Assembly: GCA_964353865.1 (NCBI GenBank)
Contig: CAYGXJ010000127.1
Coordinates: forward strand, 1-64,000
From: RBG-16-64-43 sp964353865
GTDB taxonomy: Bacteria; Chloroflexota; Anaerolineae; Anaerolineales; RBG-16-64-43
Reading direction: 5' to 3'
Length of the DNA stretch: 64,000 nt
This document shows, piece after piece, positions 42,523 to 51,282 of this stretch. The position numbers and the translations under genes were made by a program. The notes under the pieces are model-generated. The model searched no databases. It was not told where the DNA came from and saw only the letters and a list, made by a program, of their open reading frames with translations. The number at the start of each line of letters is the position of its first letter. Position 1 is the first letter of the stretch.

Positions 42523-44019
42523 TCAGAACTTGCGCGACCATTCCTTCGGCCAGCGCTCAACGACGACCTTCTTCTGGGTGAAGAACTCGATCGCATCCCA
42601 TCCCTGCCCATGCAAGTCGCCGAAGAAGCTCTCTTTCCATCCGCTGAAGGGGAAGAAGGCCATCGGCGCAGCGATGCCGACGTTGATCCCGATATCCCCG
42701 GCCTCGGCCTCATAGCGGAATTTGCGCGCCGCCGCACCGCTGCCTGTGAAGATGCAGGCCATGTTGCCGAGCGGGCTCCGGTTCACCAGGGCAATCGCCT
42801 CTTCGAGCGTTGCCGTGTGCATCAATCCAAGCACAGGTCCGAAGATCTCCGTCGTGGCCAGCTCGCTGCCGATGGGCACGTTGACGAGAATCGTAGGTCG
42901 CACGAAGTTCCCTCGCTCCAAGCGGGGTATTCGCGGATTGCGCCCATCCACCGGGATCCCTGCCCCTGCCTCCTGCCCACGACCAATGAGCTGCTCGATG
43001 CGCGCCTTGCTGTGGGGCGTGATCACCGGGCCCATCTGGACCCCCGCCTCCAACCCGTAACCGGTCACCCGGCTGGTCGCCGCGTCGCAGATCATCTCGG
43101 GAAACCACTCCCGCGCCTCCCCGACGGTGATTGCCAGCGACGCCGCAGCGCAGCGTTGGCCGGCGCAGCCAAAGGCACTGTCGGCGGTGATCTTGGTCGT
43201 CATCTCCCGATCGGCGTCCGGCATGACGACGATCGGGTTCTTGGCCCCGCCTTGGCACTGCGCCCGTTTGCCGTTCTCGGCCGACCGCCGATAGATATAG
43301 CGGGCGACGGGTGTCGATCCGACCATGCTGATCGCGCGGATGGAGGGGTGATCGAGGATAGCCTCCACCGTTTCGCGTGCGCCGTTGACCAGATTGAGCA
43401 CGCCGGAGGGAATCCCGGTTTGCTCGATCAGCCCGAAGATGCGCTGCATCGTCAGCGGCACTTTCTCGGAGGGTTTCACGATGTAGGTATTGCCGCACGC
43501 GATCGCGTAAGGCAGGAACCAGAACGGGATCATGCCGGGGAAGTTGAACGGGCAAATGACCGCACACACGCCCACTGGCTGGCGAATCATCGTTTCGTCG
43601 AAGCCGCGGGCGATGTCTTCCGAGTTGTAGCCCTGCATCAAGATAGGCGTGGCGCAGGCGATCTCGATGTTCTCGATCGCCCGGCGCATCTCGCCGCGCG
43701 CCTCCTCGAGCGTCTTGCCGCATTCGATGGTGATCTGGCGGGCGAGTTCCTCCAGGTCCGTCTCCATCAGATTCTTGAGCTTAAAGAGGTACTGCACGCG
43801 CTCGGCGGGTGGTGTGCGCCGCCATTCGGGGAACGCGCGTTCCGCGGCCTGCGCGGCCAGCACGACCTCGGCCGCCCCCGAGAGGGGTGTTCTTCCGATC
43901 CTTTCGGCGGTTGCCGGGTTGTAGACATCCAGGTACTCCGCCGCGCCGGCAGGGCGCCAAGCGTTGTCAATGAAGTTCAGCGCGTCGAAGGGAGAGGTGC
44001 TACGCCGTGCAGAGGCCAT
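42523..44019 (-). CDS. mmsA: Methylmalonate-semialdehyde dehydrogenase (CoA-acylating)
   Basis: A CoA-dependent ALDH (498 residues) that converts methylmalonate or malonate semialdehyde to propionyl- or acetyl-CoA with release of CO2. The catalytic Cys is in FGCAGQRCAAASLAI near 285, and the family blocks FNFPGMIPFWFLPYAIACG and GGAKNPIVVMPDADR are typical; NVGIAAPMAFFPFSGWKESFFG near the end is diagnostic. With the adjacent aminotransferases it would degrade beta-alanine or similar. Its ATG overlaps the previous gene by 20 bases and follows GGAG. Confidence 0.93.
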   Translation of the reverse strand: MASARRSTSPFDALNFIDNAWRPAGAAEYLDVYNPATAERIGRTPLSGAAEVVLAAQAAERAFPEWRRTPPAERVQYLFKLKNLMETDLEELARQITIECGKTLEEARGEMRRAIENIEIACATPILMQGYNSEDIARGFDETMIRQPVGVCAVICPFNFPGMIPFWFLPYAIACGNTYIVKPSEKVPLTMQRIFGLIEQTGIPSGVLNLVNGARETVEAILDHPSIRAISMVGSTPVARYIYRRSAENGKRAQCQGGAKNPIVVMPDADREMTTKITADSAFGCAGQRCAAASLAITVGEAREWFPEMICDAATSRVTGYGLEAGVQMGPVITPHSKARIEQLIGRGQEAGAGIPVDGRNPRIPRLERGNFVRPTILVNVPIGSELATTEIFGPVLGLMHTATLEEAIALVNRSPLGNMACIFTGSGAAARKFRYEAEAGDIGINVGIAAPMAFFPFSGWKESFFGDLHGQGWDAIEFFTQKKVVVERWPKEWSRKF

Positions 44020-45319
44020 CCGTCATCTCCAATGCTTTCTCGATAATCGCCAGGCCCTCATCAACCTGGTCCGCGGTGATGCACAGCGGTGGCACAACGA
44101 ACAGGATATTGTGGAAGATGAAGGTGAACAGCCCATTGGCTCTCAGGAACGTGCCGATCTCGGTGAGCGGGTCGATGGGCTGCTTGGTGGCTTTGCTCCG
44201 AACGATCTCGAGCGCCGAGAAGAGACCAATGTAGCGCACGTCGCCCACGCACGGGTGCGCGGCTCTGATCTCCTCGAGTCGACGTGCGAGGTGCCTGCCC
44301 ACAGTGGCAGCGTTCTCGATCAGCCGCTCGTCCTCATAGACCTCGAGTGTGGCGATCCCGGCCGCGCACGCCAGCGGATGTCCGCTGTAGGTCAGACCAC
44401 ACCACAGCATCCTGTCTTCGAAATAGTCGGCAATCTTATCGCTGACGATGACCGCTCCCAGCGGGACGTAGCCGGAGGTCAACCCCTTGGCGGTCGTGAT
44501 CATGTCGGGCACCACGTTCCAGTGATCGACCGCGAACCATTTGCCGGTGCGCCCCCAGCCGCTCATCACCTCGTCGGAAACGAGCAGGATGCCGTACTTG
44601 TCGCACATTTCGCGGATCCGCGGCCAGTAGTCGTCGGGGGGCACGATCAGCCCGTTGGTTCCCGTGACACCCTCCATCAGAATCGCCGCCACCCGGTCCG
44701 GTCCCTCGTAGCCCAGGATCTCCTCCACATGGGCGATGCACTCGCGGTGGCACGTCTCACGTGTCCATCCAAACGGGCATCGGTAGCAGTATGGATCCAG
44801 GAAGTGAACCACGCCCGGCATGGCCGGCTCGGCAGGCAGACGCCGATAGTCGCCAGTCAGCGCGATGGCCCCATACGTCGCCCCATGGTACGAGCGATAG
44901 CGCGCCAGGATTTTGTGACGGCCGGTGAAGAAGCGCGCGATCTTGACGGCGTTCTCGTTCGCCTCCGCGCCGCCCAGGCAAAAGAAAGTCTTCTTCAGGT
45001 TGCCCGGAGCCACCGCGGCAATCTTCTTCCCCAACAGCCCGCGCGGTTCGGTTGCCATACCAGGATGGGCATAGCTTAGTTGAGCCGCTTGCGCCTGGAT
45101 CGCCTGCACCACCTTGGGATGCTGGTGGCCAATATTCAGATTCATGAGTTGGGAGGAGAAGTCGAGGTAGCGCTTACCGTCCGCGTCCCAGAAGTGGACA
45201 CCTTCCGCCCGGGTCATCGGGATGGGGGAGGTTGCGGACTGAACCGACCAGGAGAACAGCGTGTACTCCCGGTTCATCCGTACCATGTCGTGCGATGATA
45301 GGGATCCCTTGGCTGTCAC
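44000..45319 (-). CDS. Class III aminotransferase (omega-amino acid type)
   Basis: A PLP aminotransferase of 439 residues. Conserved segments: WDADGKRYLDFSSQLMNLNIGHQHP, FFCLGGAEANENAVKIARFFTGR, ILLVSDEVMSGWGRTGKWFAV and the Lys in TTAKGLTSGYVPLGAV. It resembles the taurine/beta-alanine:pyruvate group. Located directly before mmsA with a 20-base overlap, it is a good candidate to make malonate semialdehyde from beta-alanine; the substrate remains an inference. GTG at 45319 is chosen because GGGAGG lies 6 bases upstream; the ORF from 45346 adds nothing conserved. Confidence 0.88.
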   Translation of the reverse strand: MTAKGSLSSHDMVRMNREYTLFSWSVQSATSPIPMTRAEGVHFWDADGKRYLDFSSQLMNLNIGHQHPKVVQAIQAQAAQLSYAHPGMATEPRGLLGKKIAAVAPGNLKKTFFCLGGAEANENAVKIARFFTGRHKILARYRSYHGATYGAIALTGDYRRLPAEPAMPGVVHFLDPYCYRCPFGWTRETCHRECIAHVEEILGYEGPDRVAAILMEGVTGTNGLIVPPDDYWPRIREMCDKYGILLVSDEVMSGWGRTGKWFAVDHWNVVPDMITTAKGLTSGYVPLGAVIVSDKIADYFEDRMLWCGLTYSGHPLACAAGIATLEVYEDERLIENAATVGRHLARRLEEIRAAHPCVGDVRYIGLFSALEIVRSKATKQPIDPLTEIGTFLRANGLFTFIFHNILFVVPPLCITADQVDEGLAIIEKALEMTDGLCTA

Positions 45320-45377
45320 ATGAACCTCCCGAGGGTGACCCGGCACGCTCTGAGGCGCCCGCTCTGCCCACCCCGCG

Positions 45378-46682
45378 CTACCGCGCTACGACTCTCACCG
45401 CGTCTTGCATCACGTTGAGTGTCTCATCAATATCAGCCTCAGAGTGCGAATAGCATAGGAACCAGGGTTCGCGCGGATCGTGATCCGGCATGACACCACG
45501 CTCCATCGCCGCCTCGACCAGGCGCAGGTAGAAGGCCTTGTCCGATGCATCCCACTCCCGCTGGCAGGTCACTTTGTCCACGCCGACAGCAAACGAGAAC
45601 ATGGATGGGTGGCCGCTGAAGCACACCGGGATGCCCGAGGCTGCGAATATCTCCTTCAAGCCCTCCATCAGCCGGCGCCCGCGCTGGGCGATGGTCTCCA
45701 GGATGGGCTCGGTTCGGAGCAGATCGAGCGTGGCGTAGGCCGCAGCCACCCCGGGCATGTTATTGTTGAAGGTCCCGCCCTGTGAGACACCCTGCCCGAT
45801 GAGGTTCATGATCTCGCGCTTGCCGCCAAAGGCCGCCAAGGGATAACCATTGGCGATGGACTTGGCGTAAGTCGCTAGATCCGGCGATAGGCCGTACAAC
45901 TCCTGCGCCCCACCTCGAGCGACACGGAAGCCGGTCTTGACTTCATCGAGGATGAACACAATGCCGTGCTCGTCGCACTTCTGGCGGATGAACTCCAGAA
46001 ACCCGGGCACGGGTTCTATCGCACCGCAGTTGTCCTGCATCGGCTCGGTAATAATCGCCGCCACCTCGTGCCCGGCCCGGCGCACGGTGTTCTCCAGTGC
46101 CTCGAAATCATTGAACGGCAGGCTGATCACCAGTGTGGTGAGACAGTTGGGCAGCCCCGAGCTGGCCGGCACGGCGATCGGGCTGCGGCGGCTGCCGTAC
46201 GCCTCCGACGGAGCATACGTGGAGAAAAGCAGGTAATCCTGGAAACCGTGGTAGTTGCCCTCGAACTTGATGACCTTCTCGCGCCCGGTATACGCTCGCG
46301 CCAGCCGCAGGGCATGCATCGTGGCTTCGGTGCCCGAGCAGGCAAAGCGCACCATCTCCACGGCCGGGCACATGGCGACCACCATCTCTGCGACGGCAAT
46401 TTCCAGTTCGCTGGTCATGGCAAAGAGCGCGCCGCGTTCGAGCTGCGCGCGCACGGCCGCGTCGACCTGCGGATAGGCATGACCAAGAATGATCGGGCCG
46501 AAAGCCAGACGATAGTCGATGAAGCGGTTGCCATCAACATCCCAGAGATGGCCGCCCTGGGCCCTCTGGACATAGGGTGTGATGCCCTCCCCCCAGTAGC
46601 GGAAGTTGGAGTTGACGCCCAGGGGCATCAGGGCAGCTGCCCTTCGCTGCAGCGCGATGCTCTTCGCATGCGAGATGCTCAC
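45378..46682 (-). CDS. Class III aminotransferase (glutamate-1-semialdehyde mutase-like)
   Basis: A PLP enzyme of 434 residues in the HemL-like branch: NFRYWGEGITPYVQRAQGGHLWD, FACSGTEATMHALRLARAYTGR, VFILDEVKTGFRVARGGAQE and Lys in TYAKSIANGYPLAAFGG. A true HemL is unlikely because it sits among catabolic aminotransferases; enzymes of this branch also act on beta-amino and aminopropanoid substrates. GTG at 46682 follows AAGGAGAAGG. It is the third aminotransferase gene of the array, after patA. Confidence 0.9.
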   Translation of the reverse strand: MSISHAKSIALQRRAAALMPLGVNSNFRYWGEGITPYVQRAQGGHLWDVDGNRFIDYRLAFGPIILGHAYPQVDAAVRAQLERGALFAMTSELEIAVAEMVVAMCPAVEMVRFACSGTEATMHALRLARAYTGREKVIKFEGNYHGFQDYLLFSTYAPSEAYGSRRSPIAVPASSGLPNCLTTLVISLPFNDFEALENTVRRAGHEVAAIITEPMQDNCGAIEPVPGFLEFIRQKCDEHGIVFILDEVKTGFRVARGGAQELYGLSPDLATYAKSIANGYPLAAFGGKREIMNLIGQGVSQGGTFNNNMPGVAAAYATLDLLRTEPILETIAQRGRRLMEGLKEIFAASGIPVCFSGHPSMFSFAVGVDKVTCQREWDASDKAFYLRLVEAAMERGVMPDHDPREPWFLCYSHSEADIDETLNVMQDAVRVVAR

Positions 46683-46730
46683 GACCTTCTCCTTGTGACC
46701 CGCTCTTCAAAAGGGTTTCGGCATGCCGTT

Positions 46731-46758
46731 CCTTCGCCCGACAAGGCTCTGGCGAAGG
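46731..46758. other. Hairpin between two aminotransferase genes
   Basis: CCTTCGCC (46731-46738) and GGCGAAGG (46751-46758) form an exact 8-base stem around a 12-base loop, in the 146-base gap between the PatA-like and HemL-like genes. Confidence 0.4.
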
Positions 46759-46828
46759 GTCTGGAATTCCCCGCATCCGAGCGCGACATGCTGCCGACGA
46801 TGTTCGAGTTTTGAATTCTTCGCTTCGT

Positions 46829-48190
46829 CTACAGCGTCCGGCTCACCTCGGCCAGCGTGTCGGCCAGCCGATCCAGCACGGCATCCAGCAGTTCGTACGG
46901 GATCACCAGCGGCGGCTCAATGCGGATCGTGTGTGCACTGGTCAGCGTGCCGGCCACCAGAACGCCACGCTTGAACAATCCCGCCGCCACCTTGTACCCA
47001 ACTTCCGGGGTTCGGAAATGCATGCCAATCAGCAAACCACGGCCCGTGATGCGCTCGTAGATCTGCGGGTAGTGCGCCGCCAGAGCTTCCAGCTTCGGAA
47101 TCAAGTAGGCACCCTTGGCCGCCGCCTGTTCCCAAAGCCGTTCTTTCAGGGTGAAACGGATTGCAGCGATCGCCGCGCTGCATGCCAGCGCCCCGCCGCC
47201 GGTCGTGGTGGTGTGGATGAAGGGATTGGGCTTCATCATCACCTGCCAGATCTCCTCCGTCGAGGAGAATGCGCCGACCGGCATCACCCCGCCACCGAGA
47301 GCTTTGGCCGCGGTCAGGATGTCGGGCACGACCTTCCAGTGGTCAACACCCCACAAGGTGCCCGTGCGCCCCAAACCGGTCTGCACTTCATCGGCGATCA
47401 GCAGGACTCCGTACTGGCGCGTCACCTCGCGTAACCGGGGCCAGAAGTCGTCCGGTGGGACAATGCCGCCCGCCTCGCCCTGGATCGGCTCCATGAGAAC
47501 GGCCGCGATATCGATTCCGACCTTCTGGCAGATGTCGAGCTGCCGCTCGACGGACTGCGCATCTCCGAAGGGGACGTGGTAGATCGGGCCGCCGTACAGC
47601 ATTCCGGCGGGCTGGCGGTAGTCGGCCTTGCCCATCATGCTGAGGGAGCCCATCGTTTTGCCGTGGAATGCTTTGACCGCGACGATAAAACCGCTCTTGC
47701 GTGTATGCAGCTTGGCCAGCTTGATGGCGCCCTCATTGGCTTCGGTGCCGCTGGCGCAGAAGAAGCTGTACTTGATGTCGCCCGGCGTAATCTGGGCCAT
47801 CAGCCGTGCCAGCACGCCGCGCAGCGGGTCGATGAGCTCCTGGCTGGGCATGGGCGTGCGCAGCGTGAGCTGCGCTCGCACCGTGTCCACGATGTCGGGA
47901 TTCGACCAGCCATGGACCAGCAGACCATACCCGCCCAGGCAGTCGATGTACTCGCGGCCCAGCACGTCGCGGAAGAGGGCCCCGCTGCCGGTCCACTCGG
48001 TCGCCGCCCAGTCGCCGGCCTCGGTGACCGCTTTGCGGTACTCGAGCCATCCGCGGTTGAAGTACTCGGCGAAATTCGCTTTCGACTCCTCGATGATCTG
48101 TTTTCCCACGGCTTCCGTGACGTTGGGTTGGTGGATCAGTTCAATCCAGCGATCGGCGTACTTCAGGGCCTCGTCGAGAGATTGGGGCAC
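46829..48190 (-). CDS. Putrescine aminotransferase (PatA/YgjG-like)
   Basis: A class III aminotransferase of 453 residues, very like E. coli YgjG (459 residues), which transfers the amino group of putrescine to 2-oxoglutarate. Shared blocks include EYFNRGWLEYRKAVTEAGDW, GREYIDCLGGYG, KYSFFCASGTEANEGAIKLAK, LIADEVQTGLGRTGTLWGV, AKALGGGVMPVGAF (PLP-Lys) and VLVAGTLTSAHTIRIEPPL. I chose GTG at 48190: GGAGG lies about 7 bases upstream and the YgjG-like start is near. The longer frame to 48430 would run into the preceding gene. It would make 4-aminobutanal. Confidence 0.9.
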   Translation of the reverse strand: MPQSLDEALKYADRWIELIHQPNVTEAVGKQIIEESKANFAEYFNRGWLEYRKAVTEAGDWAATEWTGSGALFRDVLGREYIDCLGGYGLLVHGWSNPDIVDTVRAQLTLRTPMPSQELIDPLRGVLARLMAQITPGDIKYSFFCASGTEANEGAIKLAKLHTRKSGFIVAVKAFHGKTMGSLSMMGKADYRQPAGMLYGGPIYHVPFGDAQSVERQLDICQKVGIDIAAVLMEPIQGEAGGIVPPDDFWPRLREVTRQYGVLLIADEVQTGLGRTGTLWGVDHWKVVPDILTAAKALGGGVMPVGAFSSTEEIWQVMMKPNPFIHTTTTGGGALACSAAIAAIRFTLKERLWEQAAAKGAYLIPKLEALAAHYPQIYERITGRGLLIGMHFRTPEVGYKVAAGLFKRGVLVAGTLTSAHTIRIEPPLVIPYELLDAVLDRLADTLAEVSRTL

Positions 48191-48207
48191 GTTCAGCCTC
48201 CCATGGT

Positions 48208-48237
48208 GGGCCGGCGTGCCCGAGGGCACGCCGGCCC
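48208..48237. other. Strong hairpin before the patA-like gene
   Basis: GGGCCGGCGTGCC (48208-48220) and GGCACGCCGGCCC (48225-48237) form a perfect 13-base stem with a CGAG tetraloop. It lies between the saccharopine-dehydrogenase-like gene stop and the GTG at 48190, with no T run on the coding strand. Confidence 0.6.
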
Positions 48238-48251
48238 GGATGCCGCAAGGT

Positions 48252-49460
48252 CTAGCGCATTTCCTTGATCCCGTACGGGAAGTCGTAGCGGGCCATTCGC
48301 TCCATAAACGGGTCGGGGTCGAACGCCTCCGGACCCAGCACGCCCACCCCCTTCCACACTCCTTGCTCGAGGAGTTCCATGGCAATGACCGGGTTGACCG
48401 CCGTTTGCCAGACCACGGCCTGTACTCCATACTTCTTCATGCAGGTCTCATTGTCGGCCACCTGGTAGAGGTACACCTGGCGCCGCCTGCCGTTCTTCTT
48501 GCCCTTGACCCACGTGCCGGCGCATGTCTTGCCGAACATACGGTCCCCCAAGTGCGCCGGATCGGGCAGACAGGCGGCCACCACGTCGCGCGGGGCCACC
48601 TTGACCCCGCCCACGGTGATCGGGTTCTTGTTGTCGAGCCCGAGCATCTTGATTGTCTTCAGCACGCGGATGAACTCGTCGCCCAGGCCATACTTGAACG
48701 TCACCCGCTTGCACTTGACCCAGCGCGGGACGAGCAGCACTTCCTCGTGCTCGACGTTGACGCACCCTTGCCGGCCGATGCCTTCTGGAAACTCGAAGGT
48801 TTCCAATTCAGAGAATGGCTCCGTGGTGTACCAGCCGCGATCCTTCTCCCAGATGATGGGCGGGTTGAGGCACTCTTCGATCGTCGTCCAGATCGAGAAG
48901 TTGGGTGCGAACTCGTAGCCACGCACCTCGAGGTTGGCTCCATCGCGGACGTTGACTTCGTCGATCTCGTCGAACAGGTGCTTCTCGGCGTATTTGGCGA
49001 AGACATCCGCCATGCCCGGCTCCACTCCCATCCCGAGCAGCGCCAAAAGGCCCTTCTTCTGCCACTTCTCGGCGCGCGCGAACTGGTAGTCGCCCAGCTT
49101 GACCCCGGGCTCCTGGAAGGGCCGCGCCGGGTGTGGCGTTGAGAGGGTCATCGCCATGTCCATGTAGGTGCAGCCGTATTGATACGCCGCCTCGAATATC
49201 TGCTCATTAAACAGCGGCTCGACGGCATTCATGATCAGGTCGACCTTGTGCCTCTTGGCCAAGTCAACGATTTGCGCCTTGCTGCTTGCGTCGATCCGCT
49301 CGATGGGGAACTTCTTCGGGTCGTGCAGCTTGGCCCTCACTTCTCGACAGCGCTTGAGGTTGATGTCAGTGAGCACCATCTTGGTAAGCCAAGGCTTGTC
49401 TTGGGCGACGACGGCGATCGACTCGCCCACGCCGCCCGTACCGACCAACAGGACCTTCAT
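48252..49460 (-). CDS. Saccharopine-dehydrogenase-like oxidoreductase
   Basis: A 402-residue member of the saccharopine dehydrogenase family (NAD(P)-binding Rossmann fold KVLLVGTGGVGESIAVVA at 2-19; TDINLKRCREVRAKL; DLIMNAVEPLFNEQIFEAA). Members form or split C-N bonds of alpha-amino adducts, including carboxynorspermidine dehydrogenase, homospermidine synthase and lysine 6-dehydrogenase. Context next to a putrescine-type aminotransferase favours a polyamine or lysine-related role, but which reaction cannot be fixed. It has no fused second domain. AAGGAG precedes ATG 49460. Confidence 0.82.
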   Translation of the reverse strand: MKVLLVGTGGVGESIAVVAQDKPWLTKMVLTDINLKRCREVRAKLHDPKKFPIERIDASSKAQIVDLAKRHKVDLIMNAVEPLFNEQIFEAAYQYGCTYMDMAMTLSTPHPARPFQEPGVKLGDYQFARAEKWQKKGLLALLGMGVEPGMADVFAKYAEKHLFDEIDEVNVRDGANLEVRGYEFAPNFSIWTTIEECLNPPIIWEKDRGWYTTEPFSELETFEFPEGIGRQGCVNVEHEEVLLVPRWVKCKRVTFKYGLGDEFIRVLKTIKMLGLDNKNPITVGGVKVAPRDVVAACLPDPAHLGDRMFGKTCAGTWVKGKKNGRRRQVYLYQVADNETCMKKYGVQAVVWQTAVNPVIAMELLEQGVWKGVGVLGPEAFDPDPFMERMARYDFPYGIKEMR

Positions 49461-49489
49461 GGAGGCGCTCCTTTCATCCGATCCGCGTC

Positions 49490-49508
49490 CCCGGGGCCAT
49501 GCCCCGGG
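49490..49508. other. Short hairpin between permease and oxidoreductase genes
   Basis: CCCGGGGC (49490-49497), CAT, GCCCCGGG (49501-49508): an exact 8-base stem with a 3-base loop just before the oxidoreductase gene. Confidence 0.45.
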
Positions 49509-49531
49509 CCGCGGGAAAGGTGACGGAGGGT

Positions 49532-51115
49532 TCAGTCCCCGGCGTCAGCGGTGAAGGGATCCACATCCGGGATCCCGGGCTTGATCCACTTGCGAATCGG
49601 GATATACAGCAGCGCTCCGACGGCCATGGCGGCCAAAGCCAGCCACAGCGAACTCAAGCCCTCTTCCTGGATCTGGCTGTAGATTGCCAGCAGGATGATC
49701 GCTGTCGGGCCGAGCGTCACCAGCACCATCCCCAGCCACCCGCCCGGCACCTTCTGCCGCGGCAAGTCGGGCCGGGTAATGCGCAGCTTCCACATGGCCC
49801 CGAACTCCGCCAGGATCACCAGCGTCTGCAGGAAAACGTCGACGACAACCAGGAAGGCAAATGCCTGCAGGGAGAAGAGCGTGAAGGCAAAGGCACACAG
49901 CAGGATGGCCACCCACGGCGTGCCATACCGCGGGTGCACTCGCACCATCCACTTGGGCATCATCCCGTCTTCGGCCAGTGCGAACGGGATGCGGGACCCA
50001 CCCAGGCTGTTGCCGATGAACAGACCGATCATCGACAGGACGGCGGCGATGGTCAGCGAACCCCCCAGCACGCGCGGCAGCGCGCTCTCGGGACCGGTCA
50101 ACTTGGCGGCGATGGCATGGCCGATGTCGGGGAACTCCCAGCCGACGGCGCTCGTCGGGTCGACCCCCCACGACTCGTACTTTTCGGGGGCGACTCCGTA
50201 CTCCTCGAGCACAACGCCGATCCCCTCCCCGTCGCTGTACTCCTCGATGCCCCACATCTGGTAGCGTCCGTCATCGCCGCCACCGCCGTACAAGCCGGCC
50301 GCGGCCGGAAGGGCGTACGTCGCCACCGCGGCAATCAAGACCAGCAGCATGGCGCGCGGGTAGGTCTTGCGCGGATTGACGATCTCATCGCCAGCGGCGG
50401 CCGGCAGCTCCCAGCCCATGTAGTTCCACATGACGACGAACAGGCCGACGCTCAGCGCGCCTCCCAGCGTCTCCCCCTCGGGCAGGAATGGCAGAGATGC
50501 CGTCGAGCCAGTCCGCATCCAGACAACGATCCCCAGGATGGTCATGACGACCAGCGGGGCCATGACAAGCACACCCAGCCAGCTGGTGGTCAGCCCGGCC
50601 AGGCGTGCGCCGCGAATTTGAAGCGCCGACATGGCCCAGATAATCAGTGCCGCCACCAGGAACGACATGAATCCGCCGCTCAACTCGAGGCCGCCCAGGG
50701 TGAGGCCGTTACGGATGGCGGGGATGAAGTAGCCAATGTAGTAGGCAGCCAGCACGGGGTAGATGGCCACATCGACGAAAGACATGATCCAGTTCATCCA
50801 GCCGGCCATGAACCCAGCGAAGGGGCCAAAGGCCCGCTTCACCCAGTGGTAGTAGCCCCCTTCGACGGGCATCATCGAGTTCAGCTCGCGGACCATCAGC
50901 ATGTTCGGCAGGCTGAAGACGATTGGGGTGACGACGATCAGCAGCAGCGCCAGTCCCGGCCCCGACCAACCCACCAGCGCCTCGATCCCGAATGAACCCC
51001 CCGAGACCGTGAAGTAGATCAGCCCGAACAGGGGAAGCAGGGTCAGCTCCCGCTTGAGCTTGCGTCGCTCAGCGCTGATCTCCGCGGCGGTCGTCTGCGG
51101 TTTCGATTGCGACAT
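49532..51115 (-). CDS. APC-superfamily permease with long extracytoplasmic loop
   Basis: A 527-residue APC transporter. N-terminal helices contain LFGLIYFTVSGGSFGIEALV and PVEGGYYHWVKRAFGPFAGF, typical of amino acid/polyamine permeases. Between helices at about 255 and 340 lies an acidic, aromatic loop of ~70 residues (GGGGDDGRYQMWGIEEYSD..., ..KYESWGVDPTSAVGWEFPD) not usual in the family. The ATG at 51115 follows GGAGGAG; a GTG at 51118 is adjacent. First structural gene of the array after the Lrp regulator; probable importer of the amine substrate. Confidence 0.88.
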   Translation of the reverse strand: MSQSKPQTTAAEISAERRKLKRELTLLPLFGLIYFTVSGGSFGIEALVGWSGPGLALLLIVVTPIVFSLPNMLMVRELNSMMPVEGGYYHWVKRAFGPFAGFMAGWMNWIMSFVDVAIYPVLAAYYIGYFIPAIRNGLTLGGLELSGGFMSFLVAALIIWAMSALQIRGARLAGLTTSWLGVLVMAPLVVMTILGIVVWMRTGSTASLPFLPEGETLGGALSVGLFVVMWNYMGWELPAAAGDEIVNPRKTYPRAMLLVLIAAVATYALPAAAGLYGGGGDDGRYQMWGIEEYSDGEGIGVVLEEYGVAPEKYESWGVDPTSAVGWEFPDIGHAIAAKLTGPESALPRVLGGSLTIAAVLSMIGLFIGNSLGGSRIPFALAEDGMMPKWMVRVHPRYGTPWVAILLCAFAFTLFSLQAFAFLVVVDVFLQTLVILAEFGAMWKLRITRPDLPRQKVPGGWLGMVLVTLGPTAIILLAIYSQIQEEGLSSLWLALAAMAVGALLYIPIRKWIKPGIPDVDPFTADAGD

Positions 51116-51143
51116 CACGCTCCTCCTTTGAAGCCTGCGGGGT

Positions 51144-51173
51144 CCCAGAGCGCGGGCGCCCGCGCTGCCTGGG
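51144..51173. other. Palindromic hairpin in the leader of the second permease gene
   Basis: The 18-base palindrome AGCGCGGGCGCCCGCGCT (51149-51166) is flanked by CCCAG (51144-51148) and CTGGG (51169-51173) with a 2-base bulge. It ends 28 bases before the ATG at 51115, so folding could affect translation or transcription into the permease gene. Confidence 0.55.
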
Positions 51174-51282
51174 TCGTTGCGCTTTCATTTCCATGCCTGT
51201 TGGCCACGTTCGGCCGTTGGAGATCACAACTGCGTCGCGTCCGCCTGCTGTTCCCGGCGCGGCGATCCTCCGCGCGACGGAT

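Noticed and set aside
47628..49142. 504-codon plus-strand open frame opposite the PatA-like and oxidoreductase genes
   Set aside because: It spans two real genes and the hairpin between them; no domain or ribosome site is visible.
49499..50995. 498-codon plus-strand open frame opposite the second permease
   Set aside because: The sequence is Gln/His/Arg-rich low complexity, a typical shadow of a hydrophobic membrane-protein gene.
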